Of a DNA stretch of 64,000 nucleotides, positions 23,149 through 33,933 are shown in pieces. The notes beneath the pieces are model-generated. The model was not told where the DNA came from and did not search any database. It saw only the letters and a program-made list of their open reading frames with translations. Numbering within the stretch: position 1 is the stretch's first letter; every line of letters starts with the position of its first letter. The position numbers were made by a program, and so were the translations under genes. This stretch comes from Excoecaria cochinchinensis (taxonomy: Eukaryota; Streptophyta; Magnoliopsida; Malpighiales; Euphorbiaceae): contig CANTUQ010000017.1 of NCBI GenBank assembly GCA_947683425.1, forward strand, positions 3,162,001-3,226,000, in the 5' to 3' direction.

Positions 23149-24459
23149 TTAAAGAAAACTATTATTATTCATAAAGTTAGGATCAATATCCAAAACAATG
23201 AAATTGTTCGAAATAAAACCAGAACCATAATAGACATCATTCAAACATAAGTTCACACTGTCATCTTTAAAGTGTAAATCAAAACCAAGTTTTAATAACA
23301 CTAGAACAGAAACTAAATTCCTACGAATATCTGGAGCATAAAGTACATCATGTAGGAGTAAGGTTCGGCCTTTGCGTAAGACTAATCTACACGCGCCAAT
23401 CCCTCGAACCGGCACTCTTGCGTCGTTTCCCACATACACATATTTTGCTCCATATGGTATTCGTCGGAACTCTACAAAGGCATCTCGATCCTTTGCTACA
23501 TGGTCCGTTGCTCCTGAATCAACCACCCACAAAGGATGAAATTCAGTTAGAAATACAGAACTAGATACACAAATTTCACTCACTCTTGAGTTAGAATAGT
23601 GTACCTGAGTGGGCACAGTGCAGTCTCTTGCATAGTGTCCTTTCTGCTGGCAGTTAAAATATTTCACTTTTGAAATGTTTATCTTTTTCTTGCCTTTGGA
23701 CCTTTTAGAATTCTGCTCCTTTTTCTGCCTTTTGTTTCTCTTGGCAGGTTCCTTATCCCGACCCTTAAAGCTCTTTCTTTTGTTCTGGTTGGAACTCATT
23801 CCACCAGAACGGGACTGTGCCACATGCACTTCAGCATTGACCTTAATCGATGCCAATCTGTCCTCTTCAAGCTCCAAGTGACGTGCGACATCCTCAAATG
23901 TCTTCACACTGTCCATATGAGTTAGTTGCATTTTCATATGCTCCCAACTCTTGGGTAAGGAACGGATGACAGCTTGCACCTGCTGCTCGTCGGTCAACTT
24001 ATGACCATATTCACTAAGCTCGCTCATCATATTTTCCATCTCCCTGAGATGTTTTCGCATTGTATGATCAGCTTTCTTCTGATAAGTATCAAACTTGATC
24101 GTCAAAGATCGGAGCTTAGTTAGAGTCACTCCTCCAAACTTCTCCCGCAAAGCGATCCACAGATCCATTGCGTTCTGATACTTGCGAAATTGCTTAGTTA
24201 TATCATCCTCCATAGCACTCAGGAGAATGATACGAGCAGTGGAATTCTTTTTCTTCCAAGCCAGATAAACATCTCGGTCCCGCCTATGCTGGGCCGTGTT
24301 GCCATCCTCGGGTTCAGCCATAACTGAACTCAAGGTTTTAAGAGCCTCTTGCTCCTCTAGCACATACTGGATCTTCATGCTCCAGATTTCATAATTGTCG
24401 CCATTTAATTTCAAGTCTTTGTTTAATTCAGCGATAATAGATTTGGAAGCAGATGCCAT
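23149..24459 (-). pseudogene. Copia gag and protease
   Basis: I prefer the ATG at 24459 (MASASKSIIAELNKDLKL) over one ten codons upstream, because Copia gags usually start with this pattern. The gag body has LNGDNYEIW and SLPKSWEHM, then a lysine-rich stretch and a zinc knuckle YFNCQQKGHYARDC. The expected first Cys of CX2CX4HX4C is Tyr (TAT, where TGT is expected). The protease active site is WVVDSGATDHV. The frame ends at TAA 23151-23149 and integrase continues in another frame: a one-base loss, or less likely a programmed shift, although no canonical slippery site is in frame. Gag forms the particle; protease matures the polyprotein. Confidence 0.9.
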
Positions 24460-24973
24460 TTGTATCCTCTGATTCAAATGGAACAAAGTTGCACGTTATT
24501 AGTGAGAGATTAGGCAATACATGCAATTTACTATACACCTGAAATAATAACCTAATAAAGTTTTCTATTAGACTTAAATTCGAAAAGTATACTTAGAGTA
24601 CCAATTACCTTCTAAGTTCTAATGTCCAACTTTATAGGTTAAGATTTCATGCATAGTAAATCAGAATTATTGGATTATCAAGTTCTTAAACTTATGAGGG
24701 ATATCTTATTGGTTTTATTTTATTAAGTCTCTACTTAATAAACATGCAAACATTTTACTTATAAAATATTGCAGGGCAATTAACATTTTAAAATAAACAC
24801 ATTTATTAAAAAAATAATTAAAAGCCATAAAGAATAAACTCATTCATTCAACCAATAAATAAATCCAATCATTCTCAAATAAGACACACATGTCAAAATA
24901 ATAATAATAATAATAATAGGAAACATAAATCCTATAAAAACCAAACGCTAACTATAATCGACACTCATGTCAA

Positions 24974-25489
24974 CTAATCTAGAAAACTAGATCTCCTCAA
25001 GACCTTTACTGACACTGGGACTGATTCTTTGACCAACTTCATCAATTCATTAGGGAACTCATAAGTTCGCTGATGAAGCCATGGACGATACACTTCACGT
25101 CCGCTTCTCAATTTCATCACAGATGGAATGTTGCTCCTCAACACTCCTCTTTTGGCAACTCTAGCCAAAAAATGGATGATAGATTTCTTATAAACTCTAT
25201 CTCCTATGTACCAAGTAGTTTCCAAAAGCTCTCTTAGGACTGGATGATATGCAAAAGAATTAACCAACGCTTTGATTTTATCTCTGTCATCCCTTCCTAA
25301 GCTTAAGCCTCCAATCCAAATGCACTCCTGCATTTGTTCATGCATAGTCAATATATGACGCACTATAGCATCAGTATCATCAGCTCGAAGGTTCCTCCGC
25401 ATTCTCATTTTGCTTAGTGAACGCACTCTTGCATTTCTTAAAGCAATCCCATGCGGGGTTTTAGGAATCATAGGTGCCCTTATCATCAT
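24974..25489 (-). CDS. Extra sense ORF (171 codons) in the Copia 5' leader, unknown function
   Basis: It starts at ATG 25489 (MMIRAPMIPKTP) and stops at TAG near 24974, about 0.5 kb before gag and 1.1 kb after the primer site, on the element's sense strand. The product is basic and rich in Arg and Lys (RNARVRSLSKMRMRRNLR near residue 20). It has a middle region with MQECIWIGGLSLGRDDRDK and a Trp/Tyr/Arg-rich end (MKLRSGREVYRPWLHQR). No zinc knuckle, signal peptide or membrane segment is seen. I do not recognise a family. The start is preceded by TATGTTTCAG, a good splice-acceptor look-alike, so it could be an exon captured from a host gene. It could also be an element-specific accessory gene, or chance. 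Ordinary Copia elements have no gene here. Confidence 0.5.
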   Translation of the reverse strand: MMIRAPMIPKTPHGIALRNARVRSLSKMRMRRNLRADDTDAIVRHILTMHEQMQECIWIGGLSLGRDDRDKIKALVNSFAYHPVLRELLETTWYIGDRVYKKSIIHFLARVAKRGVLRSNIPSVMKLRSGREVYRPWLHQRTYEFPNELMKLVKESVPVSVKVLRRSSFLD

Positions 25490-25868
25490 TTCTGAAACAT
25501 ATTACAGAAATTTTAAATGGTTAATACACTCATGTATAAACTCATATGATTGAAACACATTCCAATCAACAAATAAGGACAAAAAAAAACATATAAATTT
25601 TTTTTTTTTTCAAAATATTTTAAAATAGAAAACTCATTTTCCATAATTATTTTATAATATTTATTTCAAAAAATAAACAAAAATATTTTATGGTCATCGA
25701 AAAATTTTAAAAAATAGACCAATAAATCAGAAATATTTTGAAAAATATTTTCGCAAAAAAATGGAGCTGATTTGGAGGCCGGAGAAGCTCCCACGCGCCG
25801 ACACGCGCCGACGAGAGGGAGGGGGACGCGCTCATGCGCCCCCACGCGCCACACGCGCGTCTTCACCT

Positions 25869-26204
25869 GGTTGGACACGTGTCAACACCACAGTGTGACA
25901 CGTGTTCAACCATTACTGGTCCACGTGTTGCCCACGTGGCAACATGTGGACACGTGGCAGCCACGTGTCATGCCACGTGGCATGACACGTGGCGGACTCT
26001 GATTGGTACACGTGGGTCCCCCTGACACGTCATCATGACACGTGGCAAGCCCCAGCTCTGCCACGTGTCGACCCCTTATTGGTCCACCTGGCGCCACGTG
26101 GCACCGGGTGGACACGTCGGAGCCACGTGGCATGACCTCAGTCTGCCACGTGGCTCTGACCTATTGGGCCACGTGTCGATGACGCGCCACGTCATCGACA
26201 CGTG
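25869..26204. promoter_or_regulatory. Array of 16 G-box cores (CACGTG) arranged as hairpins in the Copia leader
   Basis: CACGTG starts at 25876, 25899, 25922, 25933, 25951, 25962, 25974, 25986, 26009, 26039, 26062, 26095, 26124, 26147, 26170 and 26199; three CACGTC variants lie among them. Many sit in ACACGTGGC or CCACGTGGC, the context known for plant bZIP and bHLH binding (ABRE and G-box). Larger inverted repeats enclose them: 25869-25911, 25921-25949 (12-bp arms with one G-T pair), a 34-bp perfect palindrome at 25960-25993, and 15-bp perfect arms at 26170-26184 and 26190-26204. It lies downstream of the LTR promoter, so it is in the transcript as well as the DNA. Binding is inference. Confidence 0.9.
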
Positions 26205-26575
26205 TTTGCGTGCGTGTGGGCCACCGCCCACGCGCACGCGCCCAACGTATGGTGGCGCGTGCAAGCCACGCGCCACCTTCCCGGCCTCTTTTGGACTCCG
26301 GATTTCGGCCGGCCTGGGGTTTTCGGGGTCTGTGAACACAGTGGAATGGTCAAAAATAAAAATCCCAATTTCTAGACTAGCGTTTCGAATATTCAATTTT
26401 ATCCCTCGGGTTTCGGTGTACACATACACGGAATTGAGCCAAAATATACACGCATATATATTTTTCACACAAAAAACAAATTTTTGTTGCGTTTCATGCT
26501 TCCTAAATCTATAAATTTTACTCATAAAATTTTAGATTGATTTTAAAGCCGCATGCCAGGACGCAATAAAACGAT

Positions 26576-26588
26576 GGCTCTGATACCA
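26576..26588 (-). other. Copia primer-binding site (initiator tRNA-Met)
   Basis: Minus strand TGGTATCAGAGCC one base inside the 5' LTR. TGGTATCAGAGC is the classical primer site for initiator tRNA-Met in plant Copia elements. Confidence 0.95.
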
Positions 26589-26589
26589 A

Positions 26590-26993
26590 TGATGGAAAAT
26601 AAATAAATAAAGGAAAACAACGTACTTGTTTGTAGCGCGGTAATCACGTTGCGGAAGCGGTACAAGGATCTTCCTTTATTAGTCACCGGTCTGGCTTTTA
26701 CCCACTCGGGATAATAGCGGCTAGATCACAATCTAGAAGTCCCTGAAAGATTAACACAAAATAATCGTGAGTGGGAACGAGCAGCCTTGCGGCGTATAAG
26801 TTTTCTCGTTACCAAATTATGAGGACCTCACCTCTATTTATAGAGGTCCTGTAGGCTAGAGTCTTAACCCTAGTCTAACTCAGAATCCTTTCTGAGATAG
26901 GATTTGGTAATTTATTTTAGATTAAATAACTTAATTTAATCTGGATAGGAACTCAATCCTATATAGAGTCATGGGTGTATCATAACTCTATCA
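26590..26993 (-). repeat. Copia 5' LTR with TATA box
   Basis: 404 bp. The sense strand has TATAAATA at 26842-26835 inside CCTCTATAAATAGAGG, a plausible core promoter. Next to the LTR on the plus side is the target duplication TGCAT and the rest of Tat LTR F. Confidence 0.95.
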
Positions 26994-29540
26994 TGCATAT
27001 TGGATATTAATGCTATTATTTTGTATTTTTATACATGCTGAATTTTATGTTTATTTTCTTATGTGTTTTTATACATGCTGAATTTTATGTTTATTTTCTT
27101 ATTTTTTTGCATGTTGAATTTTATAATTATTATTTTATGTTTTTATGCATGTTTGTTTTTATCATCATTATTTTATGCTTGTTTATGCATGTTGAATTTT
27201 ATTATTATCATGTTATTTTTTATGCATGCTAAATTGTTAATTAATTAGATTGCATATTTTTATTATGTCATTTTAATTGATTTGTCACACAGATGCATTT
27301 TTATTTGCTTTATTTTTATAGTATATTTCAAAATTCATTTTTTTATTACTAACATTACTTTTAATTTTTTTATTTTATTTTAATACTTATTTTTTTCATG
27401 TGTGAGTTGTTTAATGCCAAGTGGGAGCCCATGAAGATTTGAAGATCCATTTGGGAATTGATTTGTTAATTTTTTATTATTTTCATCACTTTGCTTTCAT
27501 TATTTTGTTTTTATGTAATATGTAATTTGTAATAAATTATTTTTTTATGCACGTTAATTAAAAAATCACAAAAATATTTATATTAATTAACTTGAATTTT
27601 TCTAAATAAAAATGGGACCAATGTCCTAGATTTTTTCATCCAATATAAATTGTCACTTTAAAAATTATTTTTTTTTTAATTATGCATGTGAGGATCAATG
27701 TCCTCATCTTTAACAAATAGCCCGATTTATGTATGAATTGTATTTTATTTATCAATGGGGATGGTATTCCGCCCCTAGTTTTGTTGTAATTTATTTTGCT
27801 TTCATTTACTTTATTTACCGCTTTCATTATGTGCTTGACATGCGCTTTAATTAAAATTGAGTGAGAAAAGAGATGAAACAATAAATTCAAAACTCAATCA
27901 TAAAGTTAACCAAGGTATGAATAAATGGGAAGTCCCGAACCATCTCTGGTCTTTGGGCTTAACGAGGTGAGAGGACCATTTCAATGTTCCATTGGAATGG
28001 GACTTCCAAGACACCTCTTTTGTCCCGTAAAAAGACTTTAATTTGCATAGTCTTAGGCTCCACGAGGCGAGAGGACCATCCTAATGTTCTATTAGGGTGG
28101 GGTCTCCAAGACACCTCTGACTTGCCCAAAATGGACATAGCAGTGCCGTCTTAGGCTCACTGAGGCTAGACGACCTTTCCCGATGTTCTATTGGGTGGCG
28201 ACTCCAAGAAACCTCCTTGTTGCCCAAAATGGACGCACTTGTAATTTCTTACAAGTTTTAATGAACCTCTCCCGATCGCCCTAAAGGCGGGCTTTCGGGC
28301 CGACCCAGGGTTGGGCGCGCGTCACAAGGAGCATCGACACGAGTCGTGTCAACCTGCACGACTTGTGTCCCTTGCTTCTACCGTCGCGATTGGCTTTCTG
28401 GCCACTGTCGAGCGCGACTCTTATCGCGATCGTGATAGTGACCCCCGCCTGCCCTGTTTTTCGATTTTGCCCTTTTCTTCTAAAATGGACTTAATATGTT
28501 TTGCTTCATGGTACTACTGTATGGAAAACAACATGCTTATATATGTATTAGGTCATGGTTTCTTTATGATAATTCACATGTTATGTTCTGAATATGATTC
28601 GTATTATGCATGACCTGCGAGAGGCAATAAGTGGATAAATAGGCATGCCTATAGAGTTCAGTTAGCTGCAGCCATGCGTTCTGGACCCTGATCAGGTCGC
28701 TGATTGGATCCTCGCTATCCTTCTATCTTTGATCTTGTTTAAGATCCCATGCGAAAATATTTTAAATACAAAGAAAAGAATGATTTTGATACCTTCGGGT
28801 ATCCATGCGTTTGAGAATGAATTATTGGTACCTCTAGGTGTCTATGCATTACTCGTTATCCACTATTTTGAATAAGCATGTTTACTGTATTCATGTGTTA
28901 TTATAATTCAGTTCAGAATGAATGATTGTGTTATTAATAATGTTGACATTTTGAGCATGATGAATTATTTATTAAGACTTGATTTCAGTATGTGCCATGT
29001 GTATGTGATTTGTTCTGACGTCCACTGTGAGTGGCCGTTTTTCATTGTGTTTTCCCCACTAAGCGCTATCGCTTAGCAAGGGTGTTTTATCCGTGCAGGT
29101 GTGGATGCTGTTAGAGATTTTGGGTCGGTGTAATTTGCTATCGGCAGGGCCAATACACGCTTGAGAGATTTTGTAGTATAGGCCTTTGTAATTTGTATTT
29201 CATGTGTTATATAATGTTGAGACTGTTGATGTAAAGTTTTATTTTCTATCTTCAGACACAACTTTCGTATGTATATTAATCTCCTGTAATTGATGCATTT
29301 TGAATTTTTGCTTTGTAAGAACATATTTAAGATATCAATGAAAAGTTTCTAGATTTATGTTCTTCCAACCTTGTTTTCCTGTTATTTTCGAGAAGTTTTA
29401 ATTTATTTCGCTTTTGATGTATGTTTATACTGATATGTTTAGTATGAGTGTGTGTGTGATAACCCTTATCTATTGGGGCATTCCCTTCTCTTCTAGAGAG
29501 GTGAACTTCCCTACGTATAGGTAAGGGCTGTTACAGAAGT

Positions 29541-30586
29541 GGTGCTAAGTTGGTCCTGTGGCTGAGACTTCTGCTATCCCAGCATTACCCCCGTTACCAT
29601 TGCTGCTTCCTTAGTTCTTGCCAAAGGCCAGGTTTGTAGATTTAGCCATTTTCTCCAGATCCTCGGCCTCAGCTTTGATGGCTATATCTTTAAGCGACTT
29701 CTAATCTTTGAGTCCCTTCATCTTTAGCTCTTCCCTCAACTACAAGCTAACATTCCTGATAAATAACCTGATCTAATTTGGGGTATCAGGTTTTCTCTTC
29801 ATTTCCATGACCCGATTCCTCCATCTAGTAAGGTACTCATGGAAAGATTCTCCTGACTTCTGTTGAAGCAGCTCTAGGTCTTTCAGGGTGACCTACATCC
29901 TCGTACTACAATCATATTGCTTAAAGAATTCCGCAGCTCCCAATCCTCTTTGGACATCCTATCCAGTCATGGTACCAATCGACTGCAGGCCCTATTAAGC
30001 TCGGGTAGAAATATTCTATCTTATGCTTTTTGGTCAGAGTCGTACCCTTCATCACTTACAAATATTGTTTTACATGTGTTATCGGGTCTAAGGTACCATC
30101 AAACTTAGGAATGTCAAGCATCTTGAAGTTCTAGGGGATTAGATCTTCACCATCCAGCTCTTTATCCTCAGGACTCATGCCTCTTCCCACAGCCAGCAAA
30201 CGAGTTATGGCTTCGAACCTCTCCTTCATTTTCATTGAGATGATCTCCTCTATCTTGGGGGCCTTACCTCTTATCATGACTGGCCCCTTTTGCTCTTTCT
30301 TTCGTAAGACATCTTTGGGTCTATAAGCTCCTCTTCGCTCTACTAGCGCTGCCATTCTGGGCTCAATTGCTGGTCGATCTACTACTGGAGGACCCTCTCT
30401 AATTGGCTCTTGTTCATCTTGCTCCGTAACAGGAGCGGCAGGTGGTTGTTCAGCCGACAGTGCTAGAGTAGCAAAAAGGTTCGCCATTATCGCCATTATT
30501 CAAGCCTCAAATTCTTCCATCCTTTTACCCACTTCTTCAGCAATCATTGTATGGGTTGCATCAGATTCTCTTGGTAAATTGACCAT
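29541..30586 (-). pseudogene. Tat-2 gag, 5' part, with nonsense codons
   Basis: It starts at ATG 30586 (MVNLPRESDATHTMIAEEV). In-frame stops include TGA 30502-30500, where Arg CGA is expected after EEFEA, and TAG after DGEDLIP near 30131, where Gln is expected before NFKM. The next segment is the conserved Tat gag core (LDIPKFDGTLDP, then MKGTTLTKKHKIEYF), and beyond about 29900 it decays with several stops. The gene resumes at 16110 beyond LTR E. Gag of Ty3/Gypsy elements forms the particle that packages element RNA; this copy cannot make a full protein. No pol follows in Tat-2. Confidence 0.75.
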
Positions 30587-31687
30587 TACTAAAAATTGTT
30601 AAGAATTCATGTTAATTGCACTTGATTTTGATTCTGGTTGCTCAGTCAAAACCCTTTGATAAGGCAGCCGTCAGAACCCCTAAACCAATTAAGCAAATGG
30701 TCTATGATGGTTGAAAAATTAAAAAGTTAAAATGATGTATGAATGTTATGCTATGTATGATCGTGCTATGCAAATGGTCTTTGGTGACTGAAAGATTAAG
30801 AGATTACAATGATACCTGTGATGCTTGGAAAGATTATGCACAGGATGATATGTACATGTGAAAAATAATATGCACAGAAAATGATGTACACATGCACAAA
30901 GGAAATTATTTTTTTTTTATCTTTTTTTTTATTTTTTTTTATTTTTTTATGTGCATGAATGACACGTAATGCAAGAATATACAATGCAATATCCACAACC
31001 ATATGTAAGCAGATAGATCCTTCCAACTTTATTACTCCTACACACGAGGTTGTACGGTCTCTTTCCTAGGTGGGCTTAATCCATGGGTTAACAGGGAACC
31101 CAATGGGCATGATAGTGTGTGATAGAAAATCGACAGCATAACATCTTGTATCTAAAGCACATACATATGGGTTTTGGCCATTACATATTTGAGCACTTCA
31201 ATCAAATTAAGATGGACCCACCGAGGCATGAAAGCCTTCGATTAATGACCATTTAATTTAGTTGATTTTGTTCAATACATAATGGCCCACATAGCAAGCA
31301 CAATATTATGGTACATTCCACTTAAGGAAAGTATCTATTTGTCATTATATGAGTTTTAGTCAATGGTGATGATACTTTAGGGCTACCCAATTATGGTCCC
31401 TGCTAATGGGTCTAGCTTATCACGAGCATAACGATCGATTGGATTTCCATTTAATATACCAAAATGTGCTAGGCTTGAGCTGGTAATTATCATTAAAACT
31501 TCCCCACATTGAGAGAACATAGGGTCGTGTTTCAGGAACACATCGGGGTAAAATAAGGGACCATCTATCATAAATCTAAGGCTCTAGCATGGATAAAATG
31601 CAAAATTTTTCGAAAAGAAATTGAATTTTAATTCATAAAAATCCAATTATATCATTAACCAAGACAGTTTCGAAATAAAATCTCAAA
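30587..31687 (-). other. Tat-2 5' leader between primer site and gag
   Basis: Noncoding. It is collinear with the leaders of Tat-3 (58136-59212) and Tat-1 (46748-47629); for example CATATGGGTTTTGGCCATTA is shared with Tat-3. A T-rich tract lies at 30908-30950. Confidence 0.7.
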
Positions 31688-31706
31688 GTCCCCAGTAAAG
31701 TTGCCA
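31688..31706 (-). other. Tat-2 primer-binding site
   Basis: Minus strand TGGCAACTTTACTGGGGAC, one base inside the 5' LTR end. Tat-3 has the cleaner TGGCGACTCCACTGGGGAC. Tat/Ogre elements are described as using a tRNA-Arg-type site of this look; I could not verify the tRNA. Confidence 0.65.
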
Positions 31707-31707
31707 C

Positions 31708-33933
31708 TATAACACGTGCCAAACTCGATCAGCCTTGAAAGCCCAATTTTAGGGCCCAAGAGGGTTCGCGTCTTGATCTTGGGCAACATGAGATATTTTG
31801 GAATCCCTAACCAATAGAACATTGAGAAAGTTCATCTAATCCCATGAAACCTTTAGATACCTTTGAGGTATTTTGGAGTCGCCACCCAATTTACAAGAAA
31901 TTGGGAAAGTTTGTCTAACCTCGAGATCTAAACTAGAGAGTAGTTCGGAACTTTACTCTTATTAATGTCTTGGTTAAGTATAAATGAGTTTTCTAATTAT
32001 TAAATTTTCATCTCTCATCTCACACGATCATGCATTTAAAATAAAGCGCAGATTCAAACAACGAGGAAAACGGTAAAGAAAGTGATAAAATAAGTAAAAT
32101 ACAAAACAAATTACAAAATAAAATTGGGACAAAAGTAGAATCACCCAAATTAAAACAAACAAACAAATAAATAAATTGGGACGAAAAATACAATCCCCTA
32201 AAATAGGAAATTAAATAAACAATATCAATTAACTAAATAACATTCATAAATCAGGACATTTATTTTGAATAGGAACACTGGTTCTTTTATGTTCACTTAA
32301 AAAATTGAAAAATTATTTTTTAGGTCTTATTGAGAAAACTGGAATGAGTGATGCCATTTTGAGAAAATTAACTTTTCTTTTAAAAGTGAATTTTTATTGT
32401 TTAAAATTAGAACATTGGTCCCATATTATTAGAAAAATTGAATTTATTAATAAAAATATTTTTATGTGATTTTCTTTCTAATGTGTATGAAATAAATAAA
32501 TTTATTACAAGTCAAACTAAAATAATAAATAAAAAATAAAATAAAAAAAAATTAATCAAAATAATAATAAAAAATTTCCAACCAAAAAAGTGACTTTATT
32601 CTCTAGATCCCCTCATTTGCTCGTTGAAATGTTCAAACAAAGAAAAAACAATTGTAAAAAAATTAAAAATAAAAAGAAATTACTATTAGTAAATAAATCT
32701 AACAATCAATTAAATAAAGTAAAATAATAAAAATAAATATTATACATAAAAAATAAAAAAAATATTACATTGGCAAAAAATATCAAAATCATGCAAAAAC
32801 CGCATACCACGTGAAAGCGGATCGAAAACGGGGCAAAAATCACTAAATGTCGAAAAAGCACTTGAGGGGCAGCCTGACCATGAGGGGCGGGCAAGTTGCC
32901 CCTCAAGGGGAGGAAGGAGACAGGGACAAGAATTTCAAATTTTCTTCAAAAATCCAATGCAAAACTCGTAATTTTATGTAATTTTACCTGATTTCATGCC
33001 CTATTGATGCGAAAAATAGTTAAAACAAATTGGATCATAAGCAAAAAACAACAGTCAAATGAATTTATCATGTAGAATAACAATAATATGTAATAATGGT
33101 GAAGATAAACAAAATAAATAAACACAACAATGAAATAGTGTAATTAAGCTTAGCAATTTGCCCTCAGAAGGATTAGTTATTAAAAAGATGATTTATGAAT
33201 TTGTTTCCTTGTCAAGATCCACAAAATTAAGTAGAAAAATCTGAGAAGTTGAATTCTCTCTCACAAGACTCAAGCTAAAATTATTCAAAAAATAAAAGAA
33301 ATCTCTCTGTGTCAAGAAAAGGGAATCGATTTCCCTGTTTTAAAGACATTTTTCTTTGACCAAAATTCGAATTCTGAGCTAAAGCCAAGAAGAATCGTTG
33401 ATGTTTTTCTTAAGAAAATCCAATTTCAGAATGTTGCTCTCTCCTATTTTGTATGTCTAAAGAATTTATATTCTTCTCCCTAAAAGTCCAGATTTTAGGA
33501 AGAAATTAAGGTAATTAAATTCAAATCTTTAATTTTGAAACCGAAAAAAAAATGAATTTAACTCTCAAAAGTCTCGAAAAACATTAGAATTAAATTCAAA
33601 ATTAAATTACAAAATTTTTGGGGAGCAAAAGCTACAGAAAGACGAAGAAGATGGCGAGGGGCCGCCTTGCAGGGCGCCCGCCCCCGCTGAGGGGGGGCAC
33701 TGCAGTGCGCCCACCTCTCACGAGGGGCAGTTTTCGACAGCAGGCCGCGCACTGCGTGGGCGCGTGAGGGCGGCCTCTCACATTGCTCGCCCCTTGCGAG
33801 GAGCGGTCTACCACGTCAGCCACTTTTTTTTAAAAGAATTTGACAAGGAAATATCATTTTTCACCTGTGAACAAGCATTAATTTCATCACTGGGTAACTC
33901 TGATCTAGCCTGCCTTTGGACTCGATGTCTGCA
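31708..33933 (-). repeat. Tat-2 5' LTR (2226 bp)
   Basis: The left end TATAACACG (decayed TGTGACGCG) follows the primer site, and the right end is TGTCTGCA (decayed TGTCTACA). GC-rich patches lie at 32860-32910 and 33650-33800, in otherwise A/T-rich sequence. At 33934 the sequence passes directly into the middle of another Tat LTR, which shows that Tat-2 inserted into the Tat-3 3' LTR. Noncoding. Confidence 0.8.

Larger units (their letters stand above)
18825..26993 (-). mobile_element. Ty1/Copia retrotransposon, nearly complete (8169 bp)
   Basis: Two 404-bp LTRs (18825-19228 and 26590-26993) differ at only two positions by my alignment. A perfect target duplication TGCAT (18820-18824, 26994-26998) flanks them. 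On the minus strand the order is 5' LTR, tRNA-Met primer site, G-box hairpin leader, extra ORF, gag-protease, integrase, reverse transcriptase-RNase H, 1.1 kb spacer, polypurine tract, 3' LTR; this is the Copia gene order. The polyprotein is broken by one TGA and one frameshift. It sits in Tat LTR F and is the youngest insertion in the window. Confidence 0.97.
17375..28326 (+). repeat. Solo Tat-type LTR F, interrupted by the Copia element
   Basis: It begins TGTAGACACCGGGTCCCGAG and ends GGCGCGCGTCACA. A perfect duplication AGGAG flanks it (17370-17374, 28327-28331), and LTR E resumes immediately on the right. Its own sequence is 17375-18824 and 26999-28326, about 2.78 kb, collinear with LTRs at 44203 and 52349. 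It includes a GC-rich island (17604-17775), a long T-rich leader, and a trinucleotide microsatellite. No primer-binding site or internal region follows, so it is solo. Noncoding. Confidence 0.92.
16111..29535 (+). repeat. Solo Del-type LTR E, interrupted by Tat LTR F and Copia
   Basis: It begins TGTAACACCCCG at 16111 and ends GGGCTGTTACA at 29535, flanked by the perfect 5-bp target duplication GAAGT (16106-16110, 29536-29540). Its own sequence is 16111-17374 and 28332-29535, about 2.47 kb, collinear with LTR A. The hairpin is at 29059-29076 (CTAAGCG, CTAT, CGCTTAG). The palindrome array is split by the insertion (17104-17365 and 28337-28440). No internal element sequence adjoins it, so it is a solo LTR. 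It interrupts the Tat-2 gag. Confidence 0.92.

Noticed and set aside
23140..23160. Programmed -1 frameshift between Copia protease and integrase
   Set aside because: The direction fits, but no canonical X-XXY-YYZ site is in frame and most plant Copia elements use one frame; a one-base deletion is simpler.
20891..24000. Plus-strand frames across the Copia pol region
   Set aside because: Shadows of the minus-strand polyprotein.
25785..26290. Host CpG island or gene promoter inserted by chance
   Set aside because: It lies between primer site and gag of a Copia element with intact target duplication, so it is part of the element; an older capture from a host promoter remains possible and is listed as a finding.
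25772..26525. Long overlapping frames of 60-159 codons on both strands
   Set aside because: They are a by-product of the GC-rich palindromic G-box block, with no recognisable protein and no consistent strand.
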